From Parabacteroides sp. (GTDB lineage Bacteria; Bacteroidota; Bacteroidia; Bacteroidales; Tannerellaceae), in NCBI GenBank assembly GCA_019417325.1, contig DXVO01000030.1, positions 211,219 through 275,218 on the forward strand: a DNA stretch of 64,000 bases. The letters are read 5' to 3'. The notes under the pieces are model-generated. The model did no database searches and had not been told where the DNA came from. It was given only the letters and a program-made list of their open reading frames with translations. Below, piece after piece: positions 17,577 to 27,120 of the stretch. Numbering within the stretch: the first letter of the stretch is position 1; every line of letters starts with the position of its first letter. Made by a program: the position numbers and the translations under genes.

Positions 17577-19955
17577 ATGAACACAAGAAATCAAGCTTTT
17601 AACCGAATCACAGGCAAATTGCTTTTTTTATTCGTATCCAGCCTGTCAGTCCTGTCCTGTTCCGACCAGTCGCTTATTGGCGACGGGAACAGCAAACAGG
17701 TAGAAAAGCGGATCGCTGTCCGGCTGAGTATCAATATGCCTGCCGCCCAAAAGCAAGAGACTAAAAGTCCAGATCCGGAAGAACTAATAGAGGAAATACG
17801 TATACTGGTCCTTTCGAAAACGTCTGCCGATTCCGAATACCGGTTTCTTTACAGTGTGGAAGGAACCCATATAAGCCGTCCCGACAGCTATACGACCACC
17901 TTCTCCGCCATGCTCAAATCCTCAGATAATCCTATTAAACTGATACTGATTGCCAATGCCAACCAAACAGTAGCAGAAAGGCATCCCTCTGCAGGCGACA
18001 CGGAAACCCAAATCAAAAAAAAGCTTATCCGTGAATCAGGCAAGGGAGATGGCAATCCCGAACAGATTACAGGCTACCTGCCTATGTACGGCGAATATGT
18101 ATTACCCGGACTCGAAGCCGGAAAAGTCAACGATAACATCTATATAAAGATGTTGCGCTCCGTTGCCAGAGCTGATGTCTATAATTATGATGCAACCGGA
18201 AATTTTACCCTACAAAGCATACAAATATTCCGGTCGTATAGCCAGTTACAACTTATACCCAATCAAATAACCTCCAATAATACAGGAGGTCCCAAAGTCG
18301 ACACCCCTTCTCTTCCCGACCAGGCTGGTTTCTATCCGGCAGACTTCCCTATGCCTCAACAAAATGTAGCCAACGAAAGTACTGCCATCGAACAGATATA
18401 CCTTCCGGAATCTCCGGCACCTGCTACGGACAGGCAAATCAGTGATGCGACCTGCCTTATAGTTGGAGGTATTTACAATGATGGTGTTTATCCTGCTAAA
18501 ATGGTATACTACCGGATAGATTTCAACCCTTCAGGACATCCTTTCGGACAGATTTTACGGAACCACCGTTATCTGTTCGTCATACAAAAAGTATCGGCTG
18601 CCGGTTGGGATACTCCGTTGGAAGCTGCTCAAAATGCATCTTTCGGGATGGTTGCCACTGTCGAATCCTGGGAGGAATATACAACCGACATGTATTTCGA
18701 CGGGGAACATCATTATGGAGTATCCAGCCGGCATATCAGGCTGCAATACAGGGAAAACTCGCAAGGACTTATTTTTATCGATACGGATTTGACCGGTGAG
18801 CGGCTACAATGGGTAGATATAGAAGGACATCCGATCAACACAAACGAACTGTCCTCTTCTTTATCGAGCGAACGATTCGATGTTTCCTTTATTGAAGTTC
18901 CTGATGCAAACAATAAAATACAGAAACAACTCAAGTTCAGCGCCAGGCAGGCTAACAACAATTATTCCGATTATTCCGAATACCTGATGATACATATCAA
19001 CCGATGGAAAATAATGATTACGATTACCCAATCCGCCAATCGCAACCGGAATGAAATCATCCGTGTATTGAGTTCCGATGAAATCGGAGGTCTTCATCAC
19101 AGCAGTGCAAGAGCGATGCGTGCAATACTCGATAAGCATTTCGGACCGGGAAAGACCATCCAGCTTGGAGGTATCGAATATACTTCCGTAGTTCCAGGAA
19201 TAACGATCAAAGATGCACTGACCTATGAGAAGCTGGCGCAACAGGATATTGTTGTTTTAGCCAACAATACCCGTCCGGATTCCATTACTGCACGCCGCAT
19301 ATTGGACTGGCTCGGAGCCCGTAATAACCGAATACTTATCCTTGGATTCGACTGGAAAGATCCTGGCATTACCGATAGTTACAGCAGCAGGCATCCCGAA
19401 TATGCCACGACTACCAATTATCAGGTCTTAAAACTATTGCGGGATGATGTCACACCCTACTGGTATAACGGAGGGACAAATACGTCAATCGGCGACACAG
19501 GTCCGGTACGCGAAGATATGATCGCTTCATTTGCCGTCAATGCCGACAATAGTTATTTCTTCCGGACAGGTCCCTTCACTGCCTTACAGAATATAGAGAT
19601 CACTAGCTGTGGATATTGGCTGGAAGATGTATGGTGGGGACGTATGGAAGTGCATAGTCCGGACATTGTACCACTCATCGTATTTAAGGATGTGGTAAGA
19701 GACGATGGTTCCGGCCGTTCCCCTCTTTATACCCCAAATCCGGAAGGCGATGGACATATGATACTGGGGATAGATAAGAAAAAACGAATCGTTTATGTCG
19801 GTGATTCGCAGTTTTTCGGTATAGGTTCCGGTAATGAGTTGAAGAAAAGTTCGCGTATTGACAACTCTAACGGAGATCTGACAAATAATTATTCTTTAAT
19901 CATGGCAAATCTATGGGCTTGGATGATTGAGGAAATTGTTCTGGGGAATAGATAG
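17577..19955 (+). CDS. Large fimbrial lipoprotein with C-terminal Rossmann/GATase-like domain
   Basis: Starting at ATG 17577 the protein has 792 residues and a lipobox ending in Cys28 (VLSC). Residues 40-370 look like a fimbrillin/Mfa domain (IRILVLSKTSADSEY, KLILIANANQ, HRYLFVIQKVSA). Residues about 385-485 form an Ig-like, BACON-type beta domain ending in WKIMITITQSA. The remaining 300 residues (IRVLSSDEIGGLHHSSARA, QDIVVLANNTRP, NRILILGFDW) have alternating strands and helices like a class I glutamine-amidotransferase/ThuA-like fold, with no obvious catalytic Cys triad. It may be the tip or an adhesin/accessory protein. It is the last gene of the fimbrial operon. Confidence 0.7.
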   Translation: MNTRNQAFNRITGKLLFLFVSSLSVLSCSDQSLIGDGNSKQVEKRIAVRLSINMPAAQKQETKSPDPEELIEEIRILVLSKTSADSEYRFLYSVEGTHISRPDSYTTTFSAMLKSSDNPIKLILIANANQTVAERHPSAGDTETQIKKKLIRESGKGDGNPEQITGYLPMYGEYVLPGLEAGKVNDNIYIKMLRSVARADVYNYDATGNFTLQSIQIFRSYSQLQLIPNQITSNNTGGPKVDTPSLPDQAGFYPADFPMPQQNVANESTAIEQIYLPESPAPATDRQISDATCLIVGGIYNDGVYPAKMVYYRIDFNPSGHPFGQILRNHRYLFVIQKVSAAGWDTPLEAAQNASFGMVATVESWEEYTTDMYFDGEHHYGVSSRHIRLQYRENSQGLIFIDTDLTGERLQWVDIEGHPINTNELSSSLSSERFDVSFIEVPDANNKIQKQLKFSARQANNNYSDYSEYLMIHINRWKIMITITQSANRNRNEIIRVLSSDEIGGLHHSSARAMRAILDKHFGPGKTIQLGGIEYTSVVPGITIKDALTYEKLAQQDIVVLANNTRPDSITARRILDWLGARNNRILILGFDWKDPGITDSYSSRHPEYATTTNYQVLKLLRDDVTPYWYNGGTNTSIGDTGPVREDMIASFAVNADNSYFFRTGPFTALQNIEITSCGYWLEDVWWGRMEVHSPDIVPLIVFKDVVRDDGSGRSPLYTPNPEGDGHMILGIDKKKRIVYVGDSQFFGIGSGNELKKSSRIDNSNGDLTNNYSLIMANLWAWMIEEIVLGNR

Positions 19956-20087
19956 TTCATCGCGGCTATTCATTCCTTCACTATGAACTGATCTGTCACG
20001 TACACAATCGGTTATCATACTTTAACATCAACAAAGGTCTAATATTTTTGTTTTATTCTAGAACAAAACATAAAGTAACTATCAATT

Positions 20088-20951
20088 ATGGGAATTCTTT
20101 ATAAAAATGAACATCTTGCATGTAACGATTTTTGCCCACCTACAAAACGCTCCTTTCAGATTTTCCATCCACAACCCGGGCTAAAACATAACCAACTTGA
20201 TACTCCCCGGTCAATCCTGCTTTTCATACTTGAAGGAGAAATTAAATTCAGTACTGATACAGTCTATAACCGAACCCTGCGTGAAAATGAAATTGTGTTG
20301 ATACCTGCAGGCAGTAACTACTCCATCGAAGTGAAAACAGCGAGCCGTATGACCTCTTGCTGTTTCAGCAACGATATCAAACTATGCAATCGTATTCATC
20401 TCGAATCATTATCCGAATATAAAAAAGAACATGTTTACAACTATAGCACTTTAAAAATCCAGAAAGAAATACGTCTTTACCTCTCTTTACTCAATAATTA
20501 CCTGAAAGACGACATCGGATGCAAACATTTGCAAGAGCTCAAACTTCAGGAGCTCTTTATTTTGTTCAGAGCCTATTACACCAAAGAGCAGCTGGTTAAT
20601 TTCTTCTATCCCATTTTAAGCCAGGATACAGATTTCAGCCATTTCATCCTCTCAAACTACCGGTCGGTAATGAATGTTGAAGAGTTTGCCAAAATGGCAA
20701 ATATCAGTCTTTCGACCTTCAATCGTAAATTCAAAAAGTATTTTAACGAATCAGCTTACCAATGGATGCTGAGGCGCAAAACGGAAAGGGTCTTGGACGA
20801 TATTCAGAACACAAACAAAACTTTTCTGGCAATTTCACTTGATTGGAATTTCTCTTCACAAGCTCACTTGACCAAATTTACCAAGCAACAATGCGGTCTG
20901 TCCCCTTCGCAAATCCGGGAACAAGCCACACATAGCATTACTTCGGATTAA
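20088..20951 (+). CDS. AraC-family transcriptional regulator
   Basis: The 287-residue protein has an N-terminal cupin-like sensing domain (about 40-110, ILLFILEGEIKFSTD). A C-terminal AraC double helix-turn-helix (about 195-280) is recognised by VEEFAKMANISLSTFNRKFKKYF and the end motif GLSPSQIREQ. It lies 132 bases after the fimbrial operon in the same direction and has a -7-like TATTTTTG at 20043-20050, so it has its own promoter. It is a likely regulator of the adjacent fimbriae. Confidence 0.88.
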   Translation: MGILYKNEHLACNDFCPPTKRSFQIFHPQPGLKHNQLDTPRSILLFILEGEIKFSTDTVYNRTLRENEIVLIPAGSNYSIEVKTASRMTSCCFSNDIKLCNRIHLESLSEYKKEHVYNYSTLKIQKEIRLYLSLLNNYLKDDIGCKHLQELKLQELFILFRAYYTKEQLVNFFYPILSQDTDFSHFILSNYRSVMNVEEFAKMANISLSTFNRKFKKYFNESAYQWMLRRKTERVLDDIQNTNKTFLAISLDWNFSSQAHLTKFTKQQCGLSPSQIREQATHSITSD

Positions 20952-21005
20952 AATGAAATCTCGTTACAACAGGTGTTATTTGCCTGTTGCTCAACTCAGA
21001 AAACA

Positions 21006-21041
21006 AAGTAGCCCGGTTCAAATCCATGAGTCGGGCTACTT
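21006..21041. terminator. Bidirectional terminator between convergent genes
   Basis: AAGTAGCCCG (21006-21015) pairs with CGGGCTACTT (21032-21041), with A-rich and T-rich flanks. It separates the AraC gene from the convergent membrane-protein gene. A smaller hairpin, CAACAGG/CCTGTTG, is at 20967-20989. Confidence 0.82.
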
Positions 21042-21076
21042 CTGATATATAGTTCCTTTTCTATATTATAAATGCC

Positions 21077-21949
21077 TTATTTCCTGTGCTTCCAAAACAG
21101 AACAACCGACAGTACGATAAATGCGACAAGCATAACCGTCATCTCCATCCAATAATGGGACGGCTCCACCCAGATTTCTTTCAGCATATCCCATCTTCCC
21201 ATGATTTCCACAAACGTCCAGAATATAATCACCGTAGGAATGGCATAACGGATAGCATATCCCAGTTTCTTTATCTTTAATAATTTAACAAACAAATAAA
21301 TCGACCAGGCGAGCGAACCGAATGCTATAATGGATGTAACCGGATGATGATCGCCAAAGAACCGTTCATCGTAAACAAAGAGAAGTACGATATAACAAGT
21401 CCACATGATGATATTCATCTCCATAAACGTAGTCATTGCATGGTTTCGCACAACCGGTTGAAGCCGGCTTACCGGCTGTTCATCCGAAACAGCTTTCTTT
21501 GCCGTTCCATAATGCAACTTCTCCTGTATCCAGGTAAATAACACGCAGTTTGATTTGATACTGAAAATATAAAACAACATGATAATCGCCCAGAAACCGA
21601 CCGACGAAGGCATGATTAAATATTCCGGCTTGGTAACGACTTCCCCGTTTTCAATGAGAGGCTGAACCCCGTAACGGTTTGCGTAATACACATAAGCAAA
21701 TTCTACCCATCCGGTCCAGACGAGCATTCCGCCGAATAACCCGGCAAAAGTTGCGGGAATTTCTTTCTTGGAATAAATACCCAATACAAGCAAACCCACC
21801 CCTATCACACCCAATAAAAGGGCAGCCAGGTAAAGCAGGTTATGTCCTAATATTTTTTCCATCAGAATCATGGCAGCATGACCTAAAGGCATCATAAAAA
21901 GTACGATGATAAAAGATAGGATTCCTATCCACGGAGATGTTAGTTTCAT
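21077..21949 (-). CDS. Polytopic membrane protein of unknown function
   Basis: The 290-residue protein has eight or so hydrophobic segments and no catalytic motif that I recognise. A conserved-looking HAAMILMEKILGHNLLYL segment follows the first membrane helix, and a soluble loop of about 30 residues (KLHYGTAKKAVSDEQPVSR) separates two halves. It follows the PAP2 gene by 37 bases on the same strand, so the two may be co-transcribed. Function unknown. Confidence 0.75.
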   Translation of the reverse strand: MKLTSPWIGILSFIIVLFMMPLGHAAMILMEKILGHNLLYLAALLLGVIGVGLLVLGIYSKKEIPATFAGLFGGMLVWTGWVEFAYVYYANRYGVQPLIENGEVVTKPEYLIMPSSVGFWAIIMLFYIFSIKSNCVLFTWIQEKLHYGTAKKAVSDEQPVSRLQPVVRNHAMTTFMEMNIIMWTCYIVLLFVYDERFFGDHHPVTSIIAFGSLAWSIYLFVKLLKIKKLGYAIRYAIPTVIIFWTFVEIMGRWDMLKEIWVEPSHYWMEMTVMLVAFIVLSVVLFWKHRK

Positions 21950-21986
21950 ATTTATGTAGGTTTGTTTGTCAGGTTTCTTATTCCGT

Positions 21987-22676
21987 TTACTTCAGGAAAC
22001 AGGAAACCAATGGAACATTAAATACAATAATTATCAGCGTCATTACCCAGATTCCATATACAATCAGATTCCCCCGCATCACCGAATAAGGTGATTTACT
22101 CAAATCCACACCGGGAACCAACCTTCCTCTGGCATAACGGTAAACCAGATAAACAATATATCCGAAAATAAGCCCGGAAATAGCTCCCGGAACAATATCC
22201 GAGATAAAATGTACGCCCAGATAAATACGCGTATAAGACATCAGAACCGCCCAAAGAAAGACAGTCCAGGTGAACAATTTATTCTTCATTATACAGGAAA
22301 GCAGAAGGGCAACCCCGAAAGAATTGGCAGCATGTCCGGATATAAACCCGTATAACCCGCCTCGATAGTCGAACACCACTTTTACCTGTTCCATAAAATC
22401 AGGATGATGGGTCGGACGGAAACGCATAAAATAAGGTTTACACAAATGGGATGTAAACTGGTCGCACAATAATACAACCAAACCGATAGCCAGTAAAACC
22501 AGTACCGATTCTCTCCAATTCTTTTTATAGATAAGTACGACAAGTATAAAAACGATCAACGGCAGCCAGATAAATTTTCCTGTGTACAACCACATAAAAC
22601 GGTCCAGGAAAGCACTATCGCTGCCGTTAAGCGCTAAGAACAAATCGCGTTCATAAGTCAAAATTCTTTCTACCAT
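21987..22676 (-). CDS. PAP2-family membrane phosphatase
   Basis: This 229-residue polytopic membrane protein has the three PAP2 motifs: KPYFMRFRP (KX6RP), ISGH within YGFISGHAAN, and TRIYLGVHFISD (RX5HX3D) with the catalytic His residues. Such enzymes remove phosphate from lipid phosphates such as undecaprenyl diphosphate, phosphatidic acid or lipid A. It starts 31 bases after the batE stop on the same strand and may be read from the Bat operon. The exact substrate is unknown. Confidence 0.88.
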   Translation of the reverse strand: MVERILTYERDLFLALNGSDSAFLDRFMWLYTGKFIWLPLIVFILVVLIYKKNWRESVLVLLAIGLVVLLCDQFTSHLCKPYFMRFRPTHHPDFMEQVKVVFDYRGGLYGFISGHAANSFGVALLLSCIMKNKLFTWTVFLWAVLMSYTRIYLGVHFISDIVPGAISGLIFGYIVYLVYRYARGRLVPGVDLSKSPYSVMRGNLIVYGIWVMTLIIIVFNVPLVSCFLK

Positions 22677-22707
22677 AATAGGGTTAGATTTAAAATTATA
22701 AAGTTTG

Positions 22708-23475
22708 TCAAATTACTTGTATATCTTTTGTCGGCATCCAACCCACATTGCCATCTTCCATTTCGATTTCGCTCCAATCCCCTAATTTGCTCTTTATGGA
22801 GACCTTTGTTCCTTCATGCAAGATAAACAAATCCGTACCGCTCGCATCCGGAGAACTTTTTATGGTAACAGTCGGAGCAAAAATAATAGCACTGTTCCGG
22901 TTGACCATTTCCGCTTTCTGGTGCTGGCCAAAGATATTGGCAAATATCACCAGAACCAACAGTAAAAGACCAACATAGAAACCTATCTTTTTCAGATGAA
23001 TCCATTTGGAGAAGAAGAACATAATCAGACATCCGATAAACAGGATAAAACATAGAATGCCTATCTTTCCCCAGGAATCGGCTCCAGCCATATTCTGGAT
23101 AGAGTCAAACCATTGGCTTAAAAAGAAACCGCCTACCGGTTCAATCTTATCTACGGTTTTCTGACGGGCCATCTGCAGGTTGAAACGGATGTCCTTATCT
23201 CCCGGGTCCAATACTAAAGCCCGTTCGTAATTCAGGATAGCCGGAGCAATCTTGCCTGCCTTATAATAGGCATTACCCAGATTATAAAAAATCGCAGCAG
23301 ACTCGCCATGGCTTTTAATAATACCTTCGTATAATTCAATTGCTTTATTATAATCTTCCTGCGTATAGGCAGTTTCCGCCTCCTTGATAGTAGCTTCCTG
23401 CGCATACACGCCCAAAGCTACGAACTGAACCAAGAGGAAGAACAGTATTTTTTTCATATTGATATTCATCTTCAT
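22708..23475 (-). CDS. batE: BatE, TPR and SH3 protein of the aerotolerance operon
   Basis: I start at ATG 23475, 4 bases after the batD stop; ATG 23457 (MKKILFF) is an equally good start for the signal peptide, which ends near VYAQ. The protein has TPR repeats (about 35-105, AEAAY-type repeats including AAIFYNLGNAYYKAGK), two membrane helices, and a C-terminal SH3-like domain (APTVTIKSSPDASG to VGWMPTKDIQVI). It is the last bat gene. BatE is a periplasm-facing scaffold component of the Bat system, linked with oxygen tolerance in Bacteroides. Confidence 0.88.
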   Translation of the reverse strand: MKMNINMKKILFFLLVQFVALGVYAQEATIKEAETAYTQEDYNKAIELYEGIIKSHGESAAIFYNLGNAYYKAGKIAPAILNYERALVLDPGDKDIRFNLQMARQKTVDKIEPVGGFFLSQWFDSIQNMAGADSWGKIGILCFILFIGCLIMFFFSKWIHLKKIGFYVGLLLLVLVIFANIFGQHQKAEMVNRNSAIIFAPTVTIKSSPDASGTDLFILHEGTKVSIKSKLGDWSEIEMEDGNVGWMPTKDIQVI

Positions 23476-23479
23476 GCGA

Positions 23480-25291
23480 TTACTTTTTAATTGTATTCTC
23501 CATTTTTCCAATGGCATCTACAGTCTGTTCATATAATTTATCCATAGCATCCGATGCTTGCATAGGTGCATAACGGGCAAACTCGCAAGTATTCAGGATT
23601 TCCATAAATTCATTAATCAACACCTCGTCCACACCATATTGGGTCAACTCGGCCTCTATATTATCTTTGCTAAGATTAGACTGCGGAATATTCAATTTAT
23701 CACTCAGATAACCCCACAACGCACGGAGCACTTCGTCATAAAATTCTTCTTTTTTATTTTCTTTCAGCAACTTGCCTGCATTCTTCAAGCGGCGCACAGC
23801 CATTTTGTTTGCTTTCTTGGTACGAACCCGTGCAAGGTCTGAATTTTCTTGTACCTGTTTACGGTAAATGATAAAGAATACAATAAAGAGGATAGCCGGA
23901 ATCAGGTAACATAAAATGTACATGAAAGAACCGAAGAATATTTCATTATTCGTAATAAAATGAATACCGTTCACTTTCAGGTAACGGATATCTTTTCCCA
24001 GATATTTTACACTTTCCTTATTGCTGAAATTAGATACGACAGGAGCAGCCGTTCCTCCCCCTTGACCTTGCTCTACATGCAATTTATAGGGTTCGGACTT
24101 GATTGTTTTATACGTACCTGACTTCGGGTCAAAATAAGAGAAGGCAATCGCCGGTATTTCAAAATCGCCGGCATAACGCGGTATTGCCATATATTCGATC
24201 GCCTTACTGCCGGATGCACCGGAAGAGGTTACTTTAATATCGGAAGTAACTTTCGGATCATACACATCAAAATCATTCGGGAAAACAACTTCCGGATTCT
24301 TTACCAGCTTAATATTTCCATTACCGGATATATTCACCTTAACAGTAACCGCTTCATCCGTTTTCACATTATTGGAACTGATACTGGAAGTCATTGTATA
24401 ATTACCGACAGCCCCACCGTATGAAGCAGGCCTACCGGAAGGCAAAGGCTTCACATCGATTGCAACGGCAGGCGTCGTTAACATCTTATTCAAATCCACA
24501 GAAGATTCGAAAAAGTCATCGAAAATACTGCCTCTCCTTTTCTGTGGAGCAGGAACCCGTACTATAACATCCATCTTTCCCGACGGAATCGTTATCTTAC
24601 CGGAGCGTTGCGGATAAAGGACAGTTTGCCGGATAACAACCGCTTTATAACGTTTTCCATTATAATCTTCAAGTGTCCATTGTTTTTGTTCAGGCAATTC
24701 TATTTCCTGAGCCAGAAAGCCGTCAAATTCCGGAAATTTAGGAGGATTGATTCCTGCAATATCAACTCTGGTATATAACTTGAATGTTACCAATATACCT
24801 TCCTGTTCATATACATTTTTATCTGAAACATTGATACGGAGGAATATATCATCATTAGAGACACGGAGGGTCCCATCATTATTTTGCTTGGCAACCTCGT
24901 CTGCCTTTTCAGCAGGAAGAACTTTTATAACCAATGCATTTGATGAATAATTGGAACCTTTCACTTTGATTGTAGCCGGAGCGACATTGAACGCACCTTC
25001 TTTCTTCGGCATTAAAACATACGTAAAGGTCAATGACGTTTCCGTACTTAAACTGCCATTGATAAGCTGGGTACTCATACTTGTCGAAGTGGATGGTCCC
25101 ATTAATACATCAAAATCAGAAAGTTCCGGTACACGCAAATCCTTCCCATCCGCATTTACCGTATACGTCAGATTAAACCGTTCTCCCATGGCAACCACAG
25201 GAGGAGCAGATGCTTTAAACGTTACATCGGCCGCTTTTGCCGCCAACCCGAATGTAGCGAAGAGCACAAATAAGAAAACTAATTTCCTCAT
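23480..25291 (-). CDS. batD: BatD, oxygen-tolerance membrane protein
   Basis: ATG 25291 gives MRKLVFLFVLFATFGLAAKA, a clean signal peptide; a longer frame to 25339 adds an unlikely polar leader. The protein has about 603 residues. Its large periplasmic part has repeated Ig-like beta domains (VTFKASAPPVVAMGERFNL at the start is typical of BatD). One membrane helix lies at about 440-460, followed by a basic cytoplasmic domain. It lies between batC and batE, as in other Bacteroidetes. Confidence 0.9.
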   Translation of the reverse strand: MRKLVFLFVLFATFGLAAKAADVTFKASAPPVVAMGERFNLTYTVNADGKDLRVPELSDFDVLMGPSTSTSMSTQLINGSLSTETSLTFTYVLMPKKEGAFNVAPATIKVKGSNYSSNALVIKVLPAEKADEVAKQNNDGTLRVSNDDIFLRINVSDKNVYEQEGILVTFKLYTRVDIAGINPPKFPEFDGFLAQEIELPEQKQWTLEDYNGKRYKAVVIRQTVLYPQRSGKITIPSGKMDVIVRVPAPQKRRGSIFDDFFESSVDLNKMLTTPAVAIDVKPLPSGRPASYGGAVGNYTMTSSISSNNVKTDEAVTVKVNISGNGNIKLVKNPEVVFPNDFDVYDPKVTSDIKVTSSGASGSKAIEYMAIPRYAGDFEIPAIAFSYFDPKSGTYKTIKSEPYKLHVEQGQGGGTAAPVVSNFSNKESVKYLGKDIRYLKVNGIHFITNNEIFFGSFMYILCYLIPAILFIVFFIIYRKQVQENSDLARVRTKKANKMAVRRLKNAGKLLKENKKEEFYDEVLRALWGYLSDKLNIPQSNLSKDNIEAELTQYGVDEVLINEFMEILNTCEFARYAPMQASDAMDKLYEQTVDAIGKMENTIKK

Positions 25292-25322
25292 TATTATATC
25301 GTTATTTTTGTTTATCCCTTTA

Positions 25323-26084
25323 TTACCACTCTTTTTCAACTCTACGGCGCTGTTGCTGCTGGGCCTGCGCTTTCTTCACTTTTTCCTGAGTGTCTTTTTC
25401 GTCCTGCAGGAAGGCATCCAGCATCTGTTGAGCATTATCCTGGCTCATCTGTTCGTTTTGCTGCTGTTGTTCCTGAGTCTTATTATCTTTTTTATCATCC
25501 TGTTGCTGCTGGTCCTGCTGTTGTTGCTGCTGATCCTGCTGCTGTTCATCTTTCTTATCGTCTTTTTTATCCTGATCCTGGTTTTTATCCTGATCTTGTT
25601 GCTGTTGCTGCTGGTCTTCCAACAATTTTTGTGCCAAAGCTAAATTATAGCGTGTTTCGTCATCTTTCGGATTAAAACGCAGGGATTGTTTATAGGCTTC
25701 AACACTTTTGGCATATTCTTTATTCTGCATGCCGATATTTCCGAGGTTATGGAAAATCTCGGATAAACGTGCTTTACCTTCAGGAGTCTCCATCATCTTT
25801 TCTGCCTGCCCCGCTATCAATTGATACTGCTCGGCAGCTTCCGGAAATTTCTTCTGCTTGTATAAAGCATTTCCCAAGTCGTAGGTTCCTTCCGCAGAAC
25901 GGGGATTTACTTCCAAGCTCTTCCGGTAAGCAATCTCCGCTTCGGTATATTTTTCCTGTTCGTACAGTTTATTTCCTTCACGCACATTTTTACGTTCCGC
26001 TTTCTGTGCAAACACGGCACCTGAGCAGAACATAAAAGCGGTCATCCATATTATTGATTTTTGCATACGCTTCATCTCATTCAT
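25323..26084 (-). CDS. batC: BatC, TPR protein with Gln/Asp-rich tail
   Basis: The 253-residue protein has a signal peptide (to about residue 27), then TPR repeats (NKLYEQEKYTEAEIAYRKSL; GTYDLGNALYKQKKFPEAAEQY; NLGNIGMQNKEYAKSVEAYKQSL). A long low-complexity tail of Gln, Asp and Lys (about 155-220) follows. The tail is a family trait, and its antisense strand produces a spurious Leu-rich frame. The gene starts 4 bases after the batB stop. Its role is probably scaffolding of the BatA/BatB complex. Confidence 0.88.
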   Translation of the reverse strand: MNEMKRMQKSIIWMTAFMFCSGAVFAQKAERKNVREGNKLYEQEKYTEAEIAYRKSLEVNPRSAEGTYDLGNALYKQKKFPEAAEQYQLIAGQAEKMMETPEGKARLSEIFHNLGNIGMQNKEYAKSVEAYKQSLRFNPKDDETRYNLALAQKLLEDQQQQQQDQDKNQDQDKKDDKKDEQQQDQQQQQQDQQQQDDKKDNKTQEQQQQNEQMSQDNAQQMLDAFLQDEKDTQEKVKKAQAQQQQRRRVEKEW

Positions 26085-26088
26085 TCCA

Positions 26089-27108
26089 TTAAGAAAACAG
26101 TTTCACTTTTCTGAATATACGGTTCTTCCTGTCGAGCGTCATAAAGTCGGCCAACAGCAATATCAGAGCTATCCAGGCAAAAGTCTGGAAACGTTCGTCG
26201 TATTCCGAATAGACTTTGCTATCCAGTTCCGATTTATTCATTTTATCGATTTCCTTTTGCAAGGCTCTTAATGCGGAGTTGGTATTATCGGCACGCACGT
26301 AAGTGCCATGTCCTGCCGCAGCAATCTCACGGCACATCTCTTCGTTCAGTTTGGTGATGACTACATTTCCTTCCTTATCTTTCATATAGTCATTGTTGCC
26401 GCCAACCGGGATAGGCGAACCTTTCGGGTCTCCCATACCTACAATATTCACATGGATACCTTTTTCAGCCGCTGCTGCTGCCGCTTTCACTGCATCTCCT
26501 TCGTGGTTCTCACCATCGGTAATCAGGATGATTGCCTTGTCGGAAGTTTCACTCGGGGTAAATGAGCGCATCGCCAGATTGATAGCCGAACCGATAGCCG
26601 TTCCTTGAGCCGAAACCATCGACGGGTTGATGGACGAAAGGAACATCTTTGCCGAAATATAATCGGAAGTAATCGGAAGCTGTGTAAAAGCATCACCGGC
26701 AAATACAATCAAACCGACTTTATCATTCGACAGGCCATCAGTCAACTTAGATAGCATTTGTTTGGCTTTTTCCAAACGGTTCGGGGAAACATCCTCCGCC
26801 ATCATGGAATTGGATACGTCGAGGCAGACCATCACTTCCACGCCTTGGCGTTTTACTGTTTCCAGCTTGGAACCGAACTGCGGTCCTGCAATAACAATAA
26901 TAACCATGGCAATGGCTCCGAACAACAGCCAAAATTTCAAATGCTGGCGCTTGGGAGATACCTCAGGCATCAACTCCGACAACAGTTCTGGATTACCATA
27001 TTTCTTGATTGCTTTCTTCTTCAACACGATTGCATACACATAAAATGCGATCAATACGGGAAGAACGAACAGCAAGTATAAAAAGTCCGGATGTGCAAAA
27101 CGAAACAT
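26089..27108 (-). CDS. batB: BatB, VWA-domain membrane protein
   Basis: This 339-residue inner-membrane protein has two N-terminal membrane helices, a von Willebrand A domain (about 90-285) and a C-terminal helix. The metal-binding DxSxS motif appears as DVSNS (EVMVCLDVSNSMMAED), with a conserved Thr later in the ITSDY region and the ITDGENHEGD loop. BatA and BatB form complexes implicated in oxygen tolerance or envelope maintenance. It is 12 bases downstream of batA. Confidence 0.92.
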   Translation of the reverse strand: MFRFAHPDFLYLLFVLPVLIAFYVYAIVLKKKAIKKYGNPELLSELMPEVSPKRQHLKFWLLFGAIAMVIIVIAGPQFGSKLETVKRQGVEVMVCLDVSNSMMAEDVSPNRLEKAKQMLSKLTDGLSNDKVGLIVFAGDAFTQLPITSDYISAKMFLSSINPSMVSAQGTAIGSAINLAMRSFTPSETSDKAIILITDGENHEGDAVKAAAAAAEKGIHVNIVGMGDPKGSPIPVGGNNDYMKDKEGNVVITKLNEEMCREIAAAGHGTYVRADNTNSALRALQKEIDKMNKSELDSKVYSEYDERFQTFAWIALILLLADFMTLDRKNRIFRKVKLFS

Positions 27109-27120
27109 AAGCTTCTTTCT

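Noticed and set aside
24951..25643. A long plus-strand frame rich in Leu, Ile and Phe
   Set aside because: It is the antisense of the Gln/Asp-rich tail of batC and the start of batD; no start site or family is seen.
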